From Iris pallida (lineage: Eukaryota > Streptophyta > Magnoliopsida > Asparagales > Iridaceae), in NCBI GenBank assembly GCA_029216955.1, contig JANAVB010044018.1:287172-351171 (forward strand): a stretch of DNA of 64,000 nt, given 5' to 3'. Shown piece by piece: positions 24,052 to 36,169 of the stretch. Numbering within the stretch: the stretch's first letter is position 1; every line of letters begins with the position of its first letter. The position numbers and the translations under genes are program-made. Below the pieces are notes generated by a model. It saw only the letters and a program-made list of their open reading frames with translations, was not told the DNA's origin and made no database searches.

Positions 24052-24190
24052 TCGTAATATCATAACGAGATCTTCTTAGATCTTCGTTATACTTACGTAA
24101 CCTTCCTAGAAGTGTTGCGTTGAAACATTGTTCTTACAATTGTTTTATCTTCTCAGTTTTTCCATCGAAAAACTATGCCACGAAAATAAC
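24052..24190 (-). repeat. Inverted copy of copia leader segment 1660-1798
   Basis: 139 bases are the reverse complement of 1660-1798 with a handful of differences and no length change. They lie about 90 bases beyond the end of the right LTR match. This marks an inversion, or a second same-family copy inserted in the opposite direction. Confidence 0.9.
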
Positions 24191-24194
24191 AGCT

Positions 24195-24470
24195 GACACT
24201 CTTCTCCAACTCTCCCCTTGGTCGGCCGATAGTGTGGGTGAAGCTCGGCAGTGCTCAGCTCCCCAGCAGAGTCGACGGACAGGGGTAAGTTTCGGACGGC
24301 CATCGCGGCGACTGTCAAAGGAGCTACTTTCGTCGGCACGTCGAGGTCGGTGCGTGGCTCCACCTACTTCCGGTACTCGACGAGCACCCCTACCATCTCT
24401 GGTATTCTCTCCCCCTCCAGCACTCTTTCCTTGCCAAATATTATGAACTTTCCGTTTCATTAGGACATAT
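24195..24470. other. GC-rich island, possibly captured gene fragment
   Basis: GC-rich sequence unlike its AT-rich surroundings, with open frames on both strands (24120-24446 plus, 24583-24173 minus) and a consensus 5' splice site GGGTAAGT near 24283. I recognise no protein domain. It could be an exon carried by a transposon or part of an unidentified repeat. Confidence 0.3.
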
Positions 24471-25420
24471 GAGTATGGTTGACGGTAGAGTGATGGTGTC
24501 CATGCATACATAGGGTTAGGGGGACAGCATGGTGTAGAGGAAATTTGGTTGTGTGTGTGCTTCCTTAAGAGCAGTGAACACATGGAGTGAGAGCATGTAA
24601 GTTGTTATAGTGGACAGTGGGCGTGTACTCCCTGTTAGTAGAGTAGCCATGACATTGTGTGAAGGCCCTGGCAGAGGCCAAGTGACAGTAGAGAAACATA
24701 GCAAGGAGAAGGGAGTTAGGTCACAGGATTTCAGAGATAATATAATTAGCACTTCAATCAAAAATTGAAGACCTTTAGCCCACTGGTGGGGAAGGAGGAC
24801 TGGTATATGGGAGATCTTGGGTTCTATTCCAGGCTGTGAGTGTTAGGAAGTTCTTTTTGTATTTTGTGTGTTCTTTTCTGAGCACCTCAGGCTTAAATAA
24901 AAAATAGAGCTATGTATACATATATGGGAGCTGTTGCCCACTGGTCGGTGGAGGGCTAAATATACAGGAGATTAGGGTTCGAACCCTGTGATGGTTGGTT
25001 GTTAGGGGTTTTTATTTTCCTTGGAGTGTTGTATAGGAGTGGTCTTGGGCTTAAGTCTAGGGTAGGAAGTTCTTTTTGTATTTTGTTAGGAAGTGGTCTT
25101 GGGCTTGATTCTAGGCTAGGTGAGAGTTAGGAAGTTCTTTTCGTATTTCGTGTGTTCTTTTGTGAGCTCCTCGGGGGCAAATTACGTTGTGTATTTATTT
25201 CAATAATAATAAAAAATAGAGCTATATATGCATATATGGGAGCTGTTGCCCGCTGGTTGGATGGAGGGCTAAATATACAGTAGATTAGGGTTCTAACCCT
25301 GTGATGGTTGGTTGTGTTAGTGGTTTTTATTTTCCTTGGAGTGTTGTATCTTGAGCTTGAGTCTAGGCTAGGATGTTTTTTTGGGATTTATGGGGTTTTC
25401 CCTTAGATGATTTTTGCCCC

Positions 25421-25423
<3 letters not shown>
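24471..25423 (+). repeat. Cluster of tRNA-type SINE-like repeats
   Basis: Bases 24471-24770 show nothing recognisable. Then three related units start near 24778 (GCCCACTGGTGGGG), 24930 (GGAGCTGTTGCCCACTGG) and 25228 (GGAGCTGTTGCCCGCTGG). Each is followed about 40 bases on by a box-B-like word (GGGTTCTATTCC, GGGTTCGAACCC, GGGTTCTAACCC) and a shared tail containing TTAGGAAGTTCTTTT, ending in AATAAAAAATAG. This pattern fits tRNA-derived SINEs transcribed by RNA polymerase III. The third unit is cut by DNA leading to a TA microsatellite. Confidence 0.55.
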
Positions 25424-25461
<38 letters not shown>

Positions 25462-25721
25462 TCCACCTCACATCGTCTTTAGTTTTCATCTAAATTTCTT
25501 TTTTATGTTGTGCCAATCCAACACAAGTCTTTATTTGATTTCCTTATTAATTTGTTTTCTCAACATTCCATTTATATTGACAATGGTGTATCGAAGAAAT
25601 ATAATTTGATCGATCGTAGATAAATGGATCTGTTTACCCTGACCCGTTTTGCTTTTTTTTTTCTTCACTTTAGTCAATGGATTTTTGTCGGATTTATTTT
25701 TATACAAGACGCATTTTCTTT

Positions 25722-25789
<68 letters not shown>
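25424..25789. repeat. Two TA microsatellites and intervening AT-rich DNA
   Basis: TA runs at about 25424-25459 and 25724-25788 are separated by T-rich non-coding DNA. Frames across them give Ile/Tyr runs. Confidence 0.9.
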
Positions 25790-25791
<2 letters not shown>

Positions 25792-27004
25792 GCCATGTAC
25801 TTAATATACCTTGTGGCTATCAATTTTGATACTTAGCCAATCATAGTATATTTTTTCCTTCTTTAAACTATGAGTATTGATTAAGCAACCCTAGTAGCGA
25901 TAATTAATTAATTCCTAAATATTTATATAGGTTCCTTGGGCCATACAGACTTGGACTCGATACCACCTTCTCATTTTCAGTGCTCGAATCCAGGCAAGTA
26001 TACCTTGCCACTATATTCATCATTCAGTTACATTTTTGCATGTCTGCTATTCGCTTGATATATCACATGTGCGCGTCCAAGTACAACTCTGGGTGCAACC
26101 AACGAGATACATTGGCTCTCCATTTTCTAACCTAGACTATATGAGACTACCCTTATATTTCTGAGCGGATACACAGATATCCCGCAGGACCCTGACACTA
26201 CTTTGGATACGGAGAGATGGTATTGAGATATAGGACACGTATCCCCGTACTCGACTGATCATCTGTATGACGGAGCGTGTGTCGACATAGTCATGTTGAT
26301 CATTTCATTGTATTGCTAACAGACTTCTGATTAGGGATTGGACGTGGCGAGGACTCGACATGTTCTAGATTCATTAGGTAGGAAGGACAGTCACTAGACG
26401 AGGGGCTACAAGATTAGTTCACTTGACGTTGCTGCATGATGGGTGCCTGGAGGGAGCGCCACTGCACGAGTACCCATGACATCATATACAGCCCCATGCA
26501 TTGAAAGTTGTCCTCATTTGCATATACACGTAGTGGATAGAATACTCCTAATTTATTGTGCTTTTTGATACCATAGTGGCATGTATATTATGTATCTTGT
26601 TGCGTCCCGCTGAGGACCTGGTTTTCTTCTAGGTTGGCTAAGTAGGTTTGCAGAGTTCTTGTCGAATATTTGTTGAGCACCCGTTTCATTGTAGGTATTA
26701 ACTCTTCAATAGTATACATGTTTCATTTCTATATTTCATGCCTGTTGGATTTGTATAGTATGTATAGACTCTTTTCCTCTTGAGTCTACTCGGGATAGTA
26801 TGATTATTGGACTGTAGACTAGTATTAATATTTTCGTTTCTTTATGCTTCTGTTATATGGATTGAGATATAGAGTTGATATAGTGATACTTACACCATTT
26901 TAAACATCTTATACATATTCGAGTCGGACCAGAGTCTGGTTGAATAGATAGCTGGCCAATGCCATGTGGCTCGGTCCTACGTATTTTGGGACTAGGGCGT
27001 GACA
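25790..27004 (+). other. Decayed Ty3-type LTR fragment (plus)
   Basis: There is no gene. The region ends GGACTAGGGCGTGACA at 27004, like the LTR 3' ends of B (44386-47590) and E (58630-61689), which finish GGGGCGTGACA. No internal region or second copy follows, so it may be a solo or truncated LTR. Its start was not found. Confidence 0.4.
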
Positions 27005-27246
27005 GGCAACAAATGTTAACGAATAAAATTATCCATTAGTTTTCTTTAAGAGTACTATCAATCTTCTAACCAAATAGATAATGACAAACATTACAGTACT
27101 ATATCCGGTCTACAAATGATCTAGTGATTATTGGTTTTATTGAACAGATGATCTAGTGATTCTTTTATAATATAAGAGATGAATACATATACAATATACG
27201 AAATAATAGCATGAATTGAGTCAAACTAACACAACACAATACTGAT

Positions 27247-28153
27247 TGTCACGATCCGCTTCCACTTTTGGGATACGAGTGCGTGGCCAAGTTCAGCCTA
27301 CGCTATAGCATCCACAGTAGTATGTTGTCTATGATAATAATGGTCCAGAACAAGAATAGCACGCACATATCATCAACAACTAAGCCATCAATACTTACCA
27401 AAAATAGTATCCAATAGTCTCAATAAATAACTAAAGATAGTCGTCAAATAATCCACTACAACTCAGATAGTCTAGGAAACAAACCCGATAGCAGAAAATA
27501 GAATAAACTAAAATCCATGTCTCTAACCACTAACTAATGTGAAAGCATAGGAAAAAAATGCTAATTCGCATGAGTGCCGAAATCTGGTACGTCTATAACG
27601 TCAGTGTCTCCAACATACTTGTAGAAACCTAAAAAATATAATCATCATCATGCGCTACTCATAAATGGGACCATGGGGACAAATTATCAAATGGTGCTAG
27701 CCATCAGATGGCGGACGACATCAGTTGGTGCTGGACATAGGTGACGTTGGCCGATACGTGGCAAGCTTCCTCGATAAGCTGAAACAGTTGTCATCATTAC
27801 TGACAACACGTCAATCGAGGAAAATTTGTACGAATTCCGAACGTGTGACGCTCGAGAAGATTGTGTCAGATTTGTCATAATGACTGACAGCTGCCTCGTG
27901 CCATTTACAGTTGGCGCGAGATAATCAAATATCATTACATTAAGCAGAGAGCACTAAACAGCAACTATCGCTCGGCGCCATTTAACAGTTGGCGCTATTC
28001 AATCAAATTATCTAGAAGTAGTTAGATGACATGGCGCACATGCTACTAATCTCGAAAAATATGTACGTGACACTGCCCACGACCAAGCGTATCTCTCTTA
28101 CAGAATGCCATGATACCAAATAGTTAAACCAACCGATCGTGCGACTAGGTGAA
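27247..28153 (-). other. Decayed LTR fragment related to A/C LTR ends (minus)
   Basis: It starts TGTCACGATCCGC at 27247 and carries GGGATACGAGTGCGTGGCC and CAGCCTACGC at the spacing seen at the start of the A and C LTRs (TGTCACGACCCGC...CAGCCTACGC). Similarity fades within about 100 bases. The rest is non-coding and runs up to element D; the last five bases (GTGAA) are the presumed target copy for D. Confidence 0.45.
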
Positions 28154-31100
28154 TGTAACACCCAGTTTTCCAAATAAGGGTAATTTTGAACTTTTATAAT
28201 TATAATTATTATTTATTAATATTTATATAATATTATGAATTTTGGTGATTTTTAATCAATTTAAAATTGTTTTTAAGTCAAGACTTGTGATTTTGATGTG
28301 CTGCTAGGGAACCCTAGAGATTGTCTGACCTAGAGCCTAAACATGTGATTGGGAATATTTAATTATCATTTTTAGTCTAGGGGTAATTTGGTCATTTTAA
28401 CTTATTGGAATTATTTGATTAATTATTGGAGTGGAGATTGTTATTTTTGACTTTGACTAGTTGAGACTTTGTAGGCTAACCTAGATGTTGACTCTATCTA
28501 TGGTGACTTAGTTAGCATGGTGAGATCCTAGTCTAACTTAAGTCAACCTCATTTTAGTCATTTAGAAACTAGTTTGAAATAGGAGAAATAATGAATAGGT
28601 TTATGACTTAAGGATTTAATTCCATGACTTATGAAACTTGGCCCATGGCCCATGACTTGAACCCTAACCCTAGCTCTTCATTTTAGGCAGCCACAACAGT
28701 ACAAACAAGATCTAACATCAGCCTATATAATGTCTCTACACACCCCTTGCTTCTTTTAGAACATCCCTTTGTAAGAAACCCTAATTTCGTCCCCAAATTG
28801 CCTAACTCCTCCATTTCTCCACTAAATTGATCCCAACCTCTTACAATTGGATCTAAATCTGGAGGGGAGATTGAAGGAGGCTTGCTTGCAAGGAGTGGTG
28901 CTCTTTTGGACACAATTTGAGGAAGATGTATTCTGTAATTTGGGACCTTTCATTGAGACCTGCTCTCAAAAGGTAAAACCTATCAAAACCCTTCCATTTC
29001 CTAATTTCTTTGCATGGTTGCATTCATTTAGGTTAACCCTAACTGTCCCTCAAGTTTGGAAGGAATTAGACTTGGTTTGGTGTCCGTATCGGACACGTAT
29101 CGGGTTGTATTGCTAAGTGTTTGATGAAATACTTGAATGAATAAAATCTTATTATTTTAAAATTCTATTAGAACAGTTTTGTAGCCCTTTATGTCTGGAT
29201 CATGAACCCCAATCTCTGAGCACGAATTCGAGTCGTGTCCGTGTCCAAAATGGACACGAACTTGATGCACAAGCAGCCGCACACATGCCCTGCTACTCGG
29301 GCTTGCTGTGGGACACGACACGGCGACTCAGGTCATGATTTTTCTTAGACACGTTGAGGAGATGTCTGACATTATTCTTCCAAAGTTTGGGGCCAAGTGG
29401 TTCAGTAATCGGGGAGTTATCTACCTCGTACTGATTCTTCACTGACACTGCACACACGAAAACCTCTTTCTGACATGCGACTGAAACTTGGACATGACGA
29501 CACTGGGACTCGGTGCAGGGGCATACAAGTGTAGCCCTATTTTGGGCAAACACATGGGCACGAGCACGAGTCGTGTCGTATCCTGTGTCGCGTGCACGAG
29601 GCTGTGTCCTCACTGCACGAGGCTGTCTGATGCATTTCTCTGATACGTTGTATTTTGCAGTTTTGGACACATCGTATCCTACTTTAGGGATACGACACAC
29701 ACTGTGTGGCACATGCACATGTGTGTCATGGTTTATCAACCTTTAAATTAGATTATTAACATGTTTTTAATTGTCTAATTGTATTACCCCCCAAATTCCT
29801 GATATTCGTTTTCACTGTTTGAGTTTCTGAAATTTAAATATATTTCAAACCATTTTTCCCATGATTAATTTGCTATGTTAATTCAATTACACATGTATTA
29901 GATTACTGAAATGTTGGTTACATGATTTGGTTTGAGGATAACAAGGGATTGGATTCGAAATGGGTGGAATGTGTGAACTGTCACTGCTAACTATTATTGA
30001 ACTGTCATTTTACTGAATTCCTGAGATTATACACACTGCCATACCTGAGATTAACCACACTATTTCCTAATCCCTAGTAGCTATAGCTCTACACACACAT
30101 TGCATTACACTGAACTGTACACAACACCCTGCCTGCTGTTTCACTAAGACACACAACACTGTTCCTACTACACTAATTAGCCACACTTGAATACATGTTA
30201 CACATTGACACCCTATCTCCTAACTGTCATGACACATAAACACTCATTACACACATACACCCCTTGCCATAAACTTCCATGCTTGCACACAGCCCTATCC
30301 TTTCCTCTATACTATACATGCATGTTAAGTTGAATGCAGGATGTATGAATACATAGTATGTATGTAGCCTAATATAATGTAATAGCTATGCATGCATGTA
30401 TGTATATGATGAATATATGCAAATGAATGTAAGAATATAATATACATGATGTATGCATTGTTAAAATTGAATGAAAGAATATGATATGCAATACAAATAT
30501 ATATGTAAAGGTGTATGGCCATGTCTATGTACCTATCTATCTATATAAGTATGTATCACATACATGATAGGTATACTTGTAATGAATATGCATATGGTGG
30601 TGTAAGGGAATGAATGACATGAATGCAAGAATAAATGCATGCAATCTTATGCAAGTAATATGCAAGTATTATTGACTTGAATGAGTAATAAATGCAATAT
30701 TATATGTCTAATGTAATATAGGTATGATAAGTATAAATGCAATGCATGGTCACCATTGAATATAAAATTGTATATATGCAAGCATGAACACTACATATAG
30801 CTTGCCCTATATAGTTAATGTATATATGCTATGATACCTTACTTAATGCAACATATGAATACAAGCATATTATGGAGAATACCTATATCTATGTATATAG
30901 AATCTTGCAATGAATGAATACATGCATGTTATGATTGCCTAATGCCAATATGTAAATGTGTATGCTTGTGTTGCCTTATGGTGCTTGTGTGCTAGCCTAG
31001 GCTTGGTTAGGCTTAGTGAGACTTTGCTAGACTAGGATTGACCTAGTTGACTAGTATAATTGACCAAGGTTGACCAATGTTTGACTTTGACCTGGATTGG

Positions 31101-32468
31101 CCTAGAAATCATGTAGTTGCATTGTAGCTTTCTTTTTCCTTGTATTGAACAAGTCATAACCCATATTACTCTATTTAGGACATTGTGACTCTGGTGCGGA
31201 CATCTGATATTACCCTACTCTTTTCAGAATATCAGGCGAGTATATTCTCTGATAGTTCTCTCATTTATTTGTCAGTTACTGTACTTCAGTTCTAGTAGTT
31301 TTATATGATTCTTTGTTACAACACGTATGGATATTTCTGGATTCATGTATGCGACACACATACCATATTGTCTGGTCTCTATTACTGGAATCATTCTAGA
31401 ATTATTGCTAGTATCATCATGTTTGGCTGGACTCTTCTCGATTCTCGTATCTTGTACTGGATTCACTTGTATTACGGGGCGGAAAAATATTGAGTAATAC
31501 ATGTAGACATACCCTAAATCTGGAATCTTCCAACTGGGATCTACTGGAAGCATAGCCATCTATCGCCTGATCAGTGAGTGATGTGCCTGATACCTACAAC
31601 CGTTTACATGTCGATCTCGGTATTCTAAAACACACTATTAGAATATAGCTGGTCTCACCTGGATTATTGATCACTGACTAGAATCATCTTGTACTGGATT
31701 CATCTTGTATTAGATTCGTTCCGTACTGGATTAACATAGGATTTACACTTATTTATATTTACTGTCTGGACTTATCATGCTACTCTAGTTCAGTTAGAAT
31801 TTTATTTTACAGTCTTCATTGCCATGATTCTTCTCTTGTTTTAGTTACCTTACTTTCCTTGTATCTTATCTGTTTCTCTATACCATCACCTGAATATAAA
31901 CTACCATGTTCATCAATAAAACTGTCTATAACTGCTCTATAGTTCTCTGTTATTTACTTGGGTTTTCTTGATGAGTTGTACTCGTTCCTGTCCTGACTGG
32001 ACCTGTTGAAAATATTACAGATGATTGCCCTGAGGATACTTGCCCTACTTACTATGGACCAGGAGATGGCTTAGGTACCTTTGGCCCCGACACTCAGGAG
32101 TGATCGGGAGACTAGCTAGTTGACTTATTTTAGTTTTTCATGTTTTAGAACTTGAATTGTAAATAAGTAGAGATATGTTTTGTTTTGAGATTGTTTTGAG
32201 ATTATTATTATTTAGTAGTTGGTTTGTTGTCATTATTTAGTCTTAGTTATAAACTTCTATGTTATCATGTCGTGCTTAGACTGTGATTAAGATTCATTAT
32301 ATCTATACTTGTCCTCCGTTCGGAGTTGAGGTTTTGACAAGTACATTATATAATTGCGTGAGGTGTTGGTTAGATAGTAACCTAGAACAACGTTCTACCA
32401 CCGATACTACAGCATAGGCTGGGCGCTGTTACGTACTCGTACCCTCACAGTGGATGCAGGTCGTAACA
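28154..32468 (+). repeat. Element D left LTR
   Basis: It runs TGTAACACCC to GGTCGTAACA. The first 400 bases resemble the U3 starts of A and C read on their sense strand. It includes a CGTGTC-rich zone (about 29075-29720), an AT-rich ATGCAT/TATG zone (30300-30930), a TTGAC cluster (31038-31093) and a splice-acceptor-like box (31986-32030). Frames at 29293-29739 come from the repeated CGTGTC motif and are not genes. Confidence 0.88.
31038..31093 (+). promoter_or_regulatory. W-box-type (TTGAC) cluster in element D LTR
   Basis: Six TTGAC words lie within 56 bases, at a place equivalent to the clusters of A and C. The core matches WRKY-factor binding sites. Regulatory use is inferred. Confidence 0.45.
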
Positions 32469-33460
32469 CGTTTTTAGTGGTGGCCCATGCAGGTCGAGTT
32501 TATATAGTGGTATTCGAACTAGAGTATCACTACAGCCTGCGATAGGATTGAGGGATAGGCTTCAATGGAGAGGGGCTCAATCACAGTTAGGGCTACTTGA
32601 GACGATTTCTGGGATGACCCTTGAGAATCTAATTATAAACTATCTCGAAATTCGATTCTGACAGTATCTGTCTATCTTCCTTGTTCATAATTGAATTTGA
32701 TTCTTGGTATTCATTATTGACTTGATTTTCTACCAAGATAACATTATGGGCTAGGTTGCCTCTGTCATGGGATCTAGAGTCTTCTACATCCATATTAGCT
32801 GGTTTGGCGATAAGATAGAGTCTGATTTTGGATATATTTCTTGGGTGTGGGAATTTAAAGTTTTTGCAGCCAAGCTAGCAGCAATGCAAAAATTTTAAAT
32901 ACCATGATTCTAGAGGTATGTACATTAGTTGCGGACTCTATAGATTATCGCTGCCATACTTACTGGTGTGACGAGGATTTTGGTAACTTGGTTCTGGATA
33001 GACGAGTATGATTATCCGATTGCAGAATAGATACCATATAGATGGTGCCCTAGTATAATTGAGTAGAATATCAGTGTGGATATTACTTGAGTGTCATAGA
33101 TTAGATAGAGGGCACAAGGCTACCTGTAGCGCAGCACCGTGCCCCGCACCATCAGAGGGATATACCCCAGAGGGGTAGGGCTTTGTACTGACAGTCGAGT
33201 AGACCGACGCTACGGGTGACGTGTTAGCAGGTCTGTCTTTTCTGTTCTTTTTTCCATCTTGTTGTGTGATTCCATTAGTACCTGTCAGGATATTTTGTGC
33301 TGTGATAGACAGCATAGTGACCCTGATCAAGACTGTGATATCACGACCAGTAAGATTATGTTGCATGATTATCTCTTGACCTTGATTGTTGGGGGTTTGA
33401 CCTAGAAGGGGTGCGATCATCTTAATTTCGAGGACAAAATTTTTCTAAGGGGGGTAGACT
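32469..33460 (+). other. Element D internal region without gag or pol
   Basis: After the LTR come seven bases and AGTGGTGGCCCATGCAGGTC (32476-32495), then the palindromic-loop hairpin (about 32505-32532, loop TTCGAACTAGAG). The rest has only short frames. Bases from about 32750 match the 3' tail of A (GGGCTAGGT, GGGATCTAGA, TTTAAATACCATGA), and the end has TTCGAGGACAAAATT and TCTAAGGGGGGTAGACT, the polypurine tract. Bases 33110-33230 form a GC-richer insert not seen in A. A minus-strand 108-codon frame at 33094-33420 shows no domain. Confidence 0.8.
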
Positions 33461-34811
33461 TGTAACATCCAGTTTTTCAAATGAGGATAATTTTGAACTT
33501 TTTTAATTATAATAATTATTTATTGATATTTATATCACATTATGAATTTTGGTGATTTTTAATCAATTTAAAACTGTTTTAAGTCATGACTTGTGATTTT
33601 GATGTGCTGCTAGTGAAACCCTAGAGACTGTCTGACCTAGAGCCTAACCATGTGATTGGGGATATTTAATTATCATTTTTAGCCTAGGGGTACTTTGGTC
33701 ATTTTGACTTATTGGAATTATTTGATTAATATTGGAGTGGTGATTGTTATTTTTTACTTTGACTAGTTGAGACATTGTATGCTAACCTAGATGTTGACTC
33801 TAGCTATGGTGACTTAGTTAGCATGGTGAGACCCTAGTCTAACTTAAGTCCACCTCATTTTAGTCATTTAGAAACTAGTTTGAAATAGGAGAAATAATGA
33901 ATAGGTTCATGACTTATGACTTAAGGATTTAATTCCATGACTTATGAAACTTGGCCCATGGCCATGACTTGAACCTAGCGCTTCATTTTAGGCAGCCACA
34001 ACAGCCCAAACAAGACCTAACTTCAGCCTCTATAATGTCTCTACACACCCCTTGCCTCTTTTAGAACATCCCTTTGTAGGAAACCCTAATTTTTTTCCCA
34101 AATTGCCTAACTCCCCTATTTCTCCACCAAATTGATCTCAACCTCTTGCAGTTGGATCTAAATCTTGAGGGGAGATTGAAGGAGGCTTGCTTGCAAAGAG
34201 TGGAGCTCTTTTGGACACAATTTGAGGAAGAGGGATTCTCTAATTTGGGACTTTTTATTGAGACCTGCTCTCAATAGGTAAAACCTATCAAAACCCTCTA
34301 TTTCCCAATTTCTTTGCATGGTTGTATTCATTTAGGTTAACCCTAGTTGTACCTCAAGTTTGGCAGGAATTAGACTTGGTTTGGTGTCCGTATCGGACAC
34401 GTATCGGGTTGTATTGCTAAGTGTTTGATGAAATGCTTGAATGAATAAAATCTTGTTATTTTAAAATTCTATTTGAACAGTTTTTTAGCCCTTTATGTCT
34501 GGATCACGAACCCCAATCTTTGAGCACGAATTCGAGTCGTATTCGTGTCCAAAACGGACATAAACTCGCTGCACGAGCAGCTGCACACATGCCCTGCTGC
34601 TCGGGCTTGCTGTGGGACACGACACTGCGACTCAGGTCACGATTTTTCTTGGACATGTTGAGAAGATGTCTAACATTATTCTCCCAAAGTTTGGGGCCAA
34701 GTGGTTCAGTATTTGGGGAGTTATCCCCCTCGCACTAATTCTTCACTGACACTGCATGTACGAAAACCTCTCTCTGACACGCGACTTAAACTTGGACATG
34801 GCGACACTGGG
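33461..34811 (+). repeat. Element D right LTR, first piece
   Basis: It starts TGTAACATCC and follows the left LTR through the region equivalent to about 29505, where element C interrupts it. The last five bases (CTGGG, 34807-34811) are the target copy. Confidence 0.88.
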
Positions 34812-36169
34812 TGTCACGACCCGCACCCACTGTGAGGGCACGAGAACGTAACAACGCCCAGCCTACGCCGCAGTGTCGACGGTAGAATACTGTCCTAGGT
34901 CAATCATCTAACAATATAAAGGTACCTGTACAGTATATACACTCCGAATAGAGGTAACATAACAGTATACAGTCTCAATCACATCTAAGGCAGAATGATA
35001 AAATAAAAGATAGATGGATAAATACTGGAATAAAAGATCCACAGGATACAATCAGAGGGAGAGTCTAAGTGTCTACTGCCATACAAAACAGAACATCTAA
35101 CTCAATACAAGTCTCTAATACTCAAAATGAAAGAATATATACAATCAGATCTTAGAAGACAGAAATAGTAAAACCTAGACTAGGGAGCCTCAGTGTCTAT
35201 GCTAGTAGATCAGGCTGGAAATCTGGGTCACACGAGTCATCTACAGCTGTCCCATAGAAGGTGTCTACGCAGGCCTCATCCTCATCCTCTGTAATATTTT
35301 CAATAGGTCTAGTCAGGACAGGAGCGAGCACAAAACAACTCACGCAGTTCATATCATGTTAGGAAATATAAACCATGCAATAGAGTAAGGTACATGAAAC
35401 GCTGAAAGAAAGAAGTATATAAAAAACAGTAGAGATTTGATAACAGGAAATATCTAAATATGATAAGTAAGAACTGTAAACCAACTGTGATTTAGAGTAC
35501 AATATGGTTATGTAAACGGTCTAAGAAAATGTAATGGTAACTCCATTGTACGTGGGTATACAATAGACATATACAATAGTTATACAATGTTGTACAATAG
35601 GATTGAGTACATAACCAATTCTACTCCTCTCCCCAATCAATACACAAGGATCCACTCCTGTTACGTTATCTTGCACAATAGTGTACAATGTTATACAATG
35701 GATGTACAATATTATACAATAGATGTACAATATTATACAATAGATGTACAATGTTATACAATAGTTGTACAATGTTATACAATAGAGTACAATGGTCTAT
35801 CCCTGTAACTCATGTGATAATGAGAGTACAATATGCACAATGAGTATACAAGGATATGGGTATTCAATAAATACAATTTGTAAGTGAAACGCACATCACA
35901 ATATGTATTTATTGAGTACAAGGGGATAACATCCCAAAAGAAGATTCGTATAGTACCAATCCGTGATAATAACGTGTCAGCATCAAGTACAGTAATCTAG
36001 AGCAAGAATGTAAATCCAGACAAGTATGAAACGGTCAGAGAATGTACTCGCCTGATAGCCTGAGTATCTGAAGAGAATATAGTGTCCGAGGAGTGGTGTC
36101 TGTCTCCTATAGAACAGTACAAGTCACTATGAGTCTAAAATGATAATAAGATGCATTACAATGCATTCT
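34812..36169 (-). repeat. Element C left LTR, first piece
   Basis: It starts TGTCACGACC and matches 53433-54770 of the right LTR. It contains a 21-bp tandem array (35681-35785) and a splice-acceptor-like box (about 35287-35335). It is cut by element B at ATTCT (36165-36169). Confidence 0.9.
35681..35785. repeat. 21-bp tandem array, five units
   Basis: Five units of the form ATGTACAATGTTATACAATAG, exactly 105 bases. Scattered single TACAAT words surround it (35570-35830). The equivalent array in the other LTR has four units (54304-54387). Confidence 0.95.

Noticed and set aside
24173..24583. 136-codon minus-strand ORF
   Set aside because: Overlaps the inverted copia leader segment and the GC-rich island; composition-driven, no recognisable domain.
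24960..25000. tRNA gene
   Set aside because: A box-B-like GGGTTCGAACCC is present, but no cloverleaf with box A and acceptor stem could be folded; a SINE-like repeat is more likely.
33094..33420. 108-codon minus-strand ORF in element D
   Set aside because: Antisense to the element, no domain, overlaps the polypurine-tract region.
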